Positions 60,184 to 64,000 of a stretch of 64,000 nt of DNA are shown piece after piece; position 1 is the stretch's first letter, and each line of letters begins with the position of its first letter. The translations under genes were made by a program, and so were the position numbers. Source of the stretch: Williamsia muralis NBRC 105860 (GTDB lineage Bacteria > Actinomycetota > Actinomycetes > Mycobacteriales > Mycobacteriaceae); contig NZ_BDAP01000004.1 of the NCBI RefSeq assembly GCF_001598915.1, positions 310,001 to 374,000 of the forward strand. Direction: 5' to 3'. A model generated the notes under the pieces. It did not search any database and was not told where the DNA came from. It saw only the letters and a program-made list of their open reading frames with translations.

Positions 60184-61152
60184 CTATTCCGATATCTTGA
60201 CTACCGCCTTGCCGAGGACCTTGCCTGCCGCCAGGTCGTCGAGAGCTTGGGGCAGATCGGCCAGTTCATAGGTCACGTTCACCGGTGGCCGCATGCCGTC
60301 GGCGATCATGGTGGTCAGCTCCTGGTGGATCTGCGCCGGAAGTCCGGGGTGGGTGCGGACGTACTCGCCCCAGGCAGCGCCGACCACCGAGATGTTCCGG
60401 AACAGCACCCGGTTCAACTTGACCGTAGGGATACCGCCTGCCGCGAACCCGATGACCACGAACCGGCCGTCAGGGGCCACCTGACGCAGCGCCTCGTCGA
60501 ACACCTCGCCCCCCACCGGGTCGATCAGGACGTCGACACCGTTGCCGGTGAGTTCCTTGATCCGCGAGCCCCAGCCTTCCTCGAGCTGAACCACCTCGTC
60601 GGCGCCCATCTCCCGCAGCATCTCTTCGGCACCGGTGCGATGCACGATGGCGATCACCCTGGCGCCCATCGCCTTTGCCACGCGAATGGTTGCCACGCCC
60701 ACGCCCCCGGCGCTACCGAGAACGCCGACGGTCTCACCCGGTTCGAGATGGGCACGTGTCTTCAGCGCGAACAGCGCGGTCTGGAAGTTGATGCCCATGG
60801 CGGCACCCTCGTCGAATGTGAGGCCGTCCGGGATGGGCAGCAATTGCTCGGGCGCCGCAGCCACCTTCTCGGCAAAACCGCCGACCACCGACATGACAAG
60901 AACCCGGTCGCCCACCGACAGGTCGGATCCCTCGGGCACCCACGACACGACACCCGCCACCTCGGTGCCCGGCGTGAACGGAGTCGGCACCTTGAGCTGG
61001 TACTTGCCCTGGCTCATCAGGAGGTCGGGGAAGCAGACGCCGCAGGACTTGATGTCGACCAGCACCTGGGTGCCGGTGGGCTCCGGGTCCGGGACCTCGT
61101 TCAGGGACAATCCGCTCGGGCCGGTTTCTTCGGTGAGTATCTGCGCCTTCAT
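60184..61152 (-). CDS. NADPH:quinone oxidoreductase-like MDR protein
   Basis: A 322-residue medium-chain reductase without the zinc-binding cysteine sets. LGSAGGVGVATIRVAKAMGA is the cofactor loop (GxxGxVG type, for NADPH), and GTEVAGVV and GDRVLVM are standard. Such enzymes reduce quinones or alpha-beta-unsaturated carbonyls. ATG 61152 is chosen over an upstream TTG. It diverges from the methyltransferase gene across only 41 bases, so the promoters must be close or overlap. Confidence 0.9.
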   Translation of the reverse strand: MKAQILTEETGPSGLSLNEVPDPEPTGTQVLVDIKSCGVCFPDLLMSQGKYQLKVPTPFTPGTEVAGVVSWVPEGSDLSVGDRVLVMSVVGGFAEKVAAAPEQLLPIPDGLTFDEGAAMGINFQTALFALKTRAHLEPGETVGVLGSAGGVGVATIRVAKAMGARVIAIVHRTGAEEMLREMGADEVVQLEEGWGSRIKELTGNGVDVLIDPVGGEVFDEALRQVAPDGRFVVIGFAAGGIPTVKLNRVLFRNISVVGAAWGEYVRTHPGLPAQIHQELTTMIADGMRPPVNVTYELADLPQALDDLAAGKVLGKAVVKISE

Positions 61153-61154
61153 AA

Positions 61155-61886
<732 letters not shown>

Positions 61887-61929
61887 CTCCTGATCGCTGA
61901 CGTCCGGCCACGGGCCTGGCGTCAGCGGT

Positions 61930-62433
61930 TCACCTCTCGATCCGGTGCAGAACGACATCGCCGAGGTCGCCATCGACCACGCGAGCAGTCATGTACGTGC
62001 AATACGGCTGCCTGCGCCGGTCGGTGGGCGAGCCGGGATTGAGTAGACGCAGACCCGTACCCGTCGTGGTGTCCCACGGGATGTGGCTGTGACCGAACAC
62101 CAGGACATCGGTGTCGGGGTACGCGACCGACATCCGTTTCTCCCGACCCACTGATGCGCCGGTCTCATGCGTGACCGTGAAACGCAGCCCGCCGAGGGTC
62201 ACATCGGCGCGCTCGGGCATGCGTGACCGCAGATCAGGGCCGTCGTTGTTCCCCCAGCACGCGATCAGTCGTTTCGCCCGACGCTCGAGTGCTTCGAAGC
62301 TTGCCAGGTCGACCCAGTCACCGGCGTGGATCACCACATCGGCCCGGTCGACTTCATCCCACACGACCGCGGGAAGGTCTTTGGCGCGCTTGGGGATGTG
62401 GGTGTCGGCCAGCAGCAACAGTTTCACGACCAC
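61930..62433 (-). CDS. YfcE/MJ0936-type metallophosphoesterase
   Basis: A 167-residue compact calcineurin-like phosphoesterase. The metal ligands are in ADTHIPK (Asp10, His12), HAGDW, GNND, VTHETG and GHSHIP. It would hydrolyse phosphomonoesters or diesters of unknown identity in the cytoplasm. The start is one of two GTG codons (62433 or 62427). The genes around it give no functional hint. Confidence 0.9.
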   Translation of the reverse strand: MVVKLLLLADTHIPKRAKDLPAVVWDEVDRADVVIHAGDWVDLASFEALERRAKRLIACWGNNDGPDLRSRMPERADVTLGGLRFTVTHETGASVGREKRMSVAYPDTDVLVFGHSHIPWDTTTGTGLRLLNPGSPTDRRRQPYCTYMTARVVDGDLGDVVLHRIER

Positions 62434-62499
62434 AGTTCTACCGCCCGCGGCCGCGGTCTCACCCGGCGATCAGTCGATCTGAACGTTCGTTCTACGCCT

Positions 62500-63867
62500 T
62501 CATCGGCCTGCCGACCACCCGGCAGTGGCGCGGTGGGCATCACCGAGGATCTCCGCGCGATCCTCGGCGAGGACAAAACCGCGCGCGATCGCCTCGTCGG
62601 CGGCAGCCGTGTACTGCTCGAGATAGGCCTCGGGTGTGCCGTACATCGTGGTGAGTTCAGACGGGGACAACGGGACGGTGGACCCGAACAGCTGGCAGAT
62701 CCGAGACGCCGTGGCCGTGCTGAATCCGCTGAGGACCGACGTCGGGACCTCCACGCTCGGAGTGCGCACTCCCCCGACGACGTTGCCCACCGCATCGGTG
62801 ACGAACCGCGGAGTGGGTCCGGTGTCGTCCACCGCCATCTGCTCGGCGGCAGGCGGCTCGCGCCCGTCGCTCACCCAGGCGTCGAGATGACGCAGGGCGG
62901 CCCGGACGACAAAACGTTGCTGGCCGTCGTTGACCGCGGTGGGACATCCGAGGAACGTCTCGAAATCACCGATCTGGAATCGGTCGGCGTGCGCACTGCC
63001 TGCGACTTCCCACAGTCGCAGTCGGGCCGAATCGTCTTGTCGGGCAGGGTGGTACCAGAGATGCCCCAAGATGTCGGTCTCGGTTTGCACGAGGATCACC
63101 GGGACGTCGAGATCGTCGCGGATTCGCACGGCTGGTGCGCCCAGAGCGGCGACGAGATCGATGGCCCGACCAGGTTCCCCCAGCGGCATGGTGGCACCTG
63201 CCCGGCTGTGGACGACAAACCCGTCGACGAGACGGTCATGCGGCTGGACACCGTTCGCATACGTGGTCATGGCGAGCGCGGACTGGGACTCACCGACCGC
63301 CAGCACCCGCTGGATGTCGAGGTGGGCCAGCGGGGTCGCAGAGCCGTTTCGCAAGGTGTCGATGATCCTGGAGAAGATCGAATAGCTGTACCCGTCGCCG
63401 GGGTGATGCAGGCCGCCGTACCGCTCCGGGTCGGCACCGACCAGGCCCTTCGGCGCGCCATCACCGACGGCCACCGTCGCCGAACCACCCTGAACGCCGG
63501 AGAACTGCGCCGACACCCCTACCCAGGCGTATCCGCCCCGGACGATCTCCTCGCTCAGATAGGTGTAGTCGGGGGCCGCGTCCTGCCCGCTGCTGACGTT
63601 CAGCCACTCCACCACCAGCGTGCCGTTGAAGCGCTCGGCGTCGGCGGGCGCTCGCGTGACCACGCGGGTGATGAACTCGGCGTCGTCGACCGGCTCGATG
63701 TCGAAACGGCCATCGGCCGGCAGGCCGGCGGCTGAGTACCTCGTCGCCACCCCCGACACCGCGTATTCACCCTCGTCATACCCGGCGCCGGCCAGGTCGG
63801 GGCCGGGCACCGCCGACATCAGCGACAGGCCGGCACCTCCGCTGAGCACCGCGAACTCGGCGCCCAT
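62500..63867 (-). CDS. Alpha/beta-hydrolase domain protein (Abhydrolase_10 type)
   Basis: About 455 residues. The N-terminus (GAGYDEGEYAVSGVATRYSA) and VVEWLNVSSGQDAAPDYTYL resemble the alpha/beta-hydrolase-domain group, with nucleophile elbow VGESQSA and catalytic His in GSAHAD. No signal peptide is visible. The ATG at 63867 has GGAAGGT eight bases upstream and is preferred; an earlier ATG at 63927 would overlap an upstream open frame by 14 bases and add 20 polar residues. The substrate is unknown, probably an ester. Confidence 0.75.
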   Translation of the reverse strand: MGAEFAVLSGGAGLSLMSAVPGPDLAGAGYDEGEYAVSGVATRYSAAGLPADGRFDIEPVDDAEFITRVVTRAPADAERFNGTLVVEWLNVSSGQDAAPDYTYLSEEIVRGGYAWVGVSAQFSGVQGGSATVAVGDGAPKGLVGADPERYGGLHHPGDGYSYSIFSRIIDTLRNGSATPLAHLDIQRVLAVGESQSALAMTTYANGVQPHDRLVDGFVVHSRAGATMPLGEPGRAIDLVAALGAPAVRIRDDLDVPVILVQTETDILGHLWYHPARQDDSARLRLWEVAGSAHADRFQIGDFETFLGCPTAVNDGQQRFVVRAALRHLDAWVSDGREPPAAEQMAVDDTGPTPRFVTDAVGNVVGGVRTPSVEVPTSVLSGFSTATASRICQLFGSTVPLSPSELTTMYGTPEAYLEQYTAAADEAIARGFVLAEDRAEILGDAHRATAGWSAGR

Positions 63868-63913
63868 CAGGCGACCTTCCTGTAGCGACCGGGAATCATC
63901 CTCATCGGTGGTG

Positions 63914-64000
63914 TCATGTCCGCGCATCCCCTCGTGCCGTGGTGGCCGGCGACCGGCCGATGCGCGAGAGTATCGCGTCGGCGATGGCCTCCGGATGCTC
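63914..64000 (-). CDS. C-terminal fragment of a gene entering from beyond the window
   Basis: The last 28 codons of an open frame end in TGA at 63914-63916 (HPEAIADAILSRIGRSPATT then ARGDART). The helical, acidic start fits the end of a larger enzyme, but nothing allows a family call. Codon choice is G/C-rich at third positions, as in neighbouring genes, which supports coding. Confidence 0.4.
   Translation of the reverse strand, partial: EHPEAIADAILSRIGRSPATTARGDART

Overview
The window is high-GC DNA with dense, often overlapping genes. It looks like a mycolic-acid-type actinobacterium of the order Mycobacteriales (Gordonia, Rhodococcus, Williamsia or a relative). The evidence is an actinobacterial rpsL-rpsG-fusA-tuf operon, a CYP51/CYP123 cluster ordered as in Mycobacterium tuberculosis Rv0762c-Rv0771, an accA2/accD2/fadE cluster ordered as in Rv0971c-Rv0976c, two WS/DGAT acyltransferases, and a 13E12-type HNH gene behind an SOS box. 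The genus cannot be fixed from the sequence alone, and synteny statements rest on memory of M. tuberculosis. Layout: 0-3.3 kb carries a divergent clpP pair, a SHOCT membrane protein and a CYP136-like P450. 3.3-7.7 kb is the str operon (tuf, fusA, rpsG, rpsL, minus strand). 8-16 kb has a SulP transporter, a secreted SGNH hydrolase, and an AcoR-like activator followed by an aldehyde and an alcohol dehydrogenase. 16-27.4 kb holds enoyl-CoA hydratases, an ArsR/SRPBCC pair with twin operators, a TetR gene, and a tightly coupled acyl-CoA carboxylase operon with an AtuA-like protein. 27.5-39.8 kb is the CYP51/CYP123 locus: a minus-strand operon (TetR, CYP123, SDR, CYP51, ferredoxin, NTF2-like, an unknown 418-aa protein, SDR, thioesterase) diverging from a plus-strand operon (ALDH, SDR, HIBADH-like, CMD-like, luciferase-like). 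39.9-41.3 kb is the SOS-linked HNH gene. 41.4-46.2 kb encodes a branched-chain-type ABC importer in which both permeases and one ATPase are fused. 46.5-52 kb has TetR regulators, an alpha/beta hydrolase and two WS/DGATs. 52.3-60 kb combines an AveC-like membrane protein, two tandem molybdopterin oxidoreductases, an epimerase and an amidohydrolase. 60-64 kb has assorted single genes. Working together: many junctions are ATGA, GTGA or TGATG overlaps, so the acyl-CoA carboxylase and CYP operons are probably translationally coupled. They read as degradation or modification modules for branched, isoprenoid or sterol-like lipids using P450, dehydrogenase, carboxylase and beta-oxidation steps. A 20-bp sequence shared at 17 of 20 positions links the CYP123/ALDH divergent promoter with the epimerase/amidohydrolase divergent promoter 23 kb away, suggesting one regulon. 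The least described assembly is the AveC-like protein with two overlapping molybdenum enzymes. No tRNA, rRNA, CRISPR array, insertion sequence or prophage was recognised.
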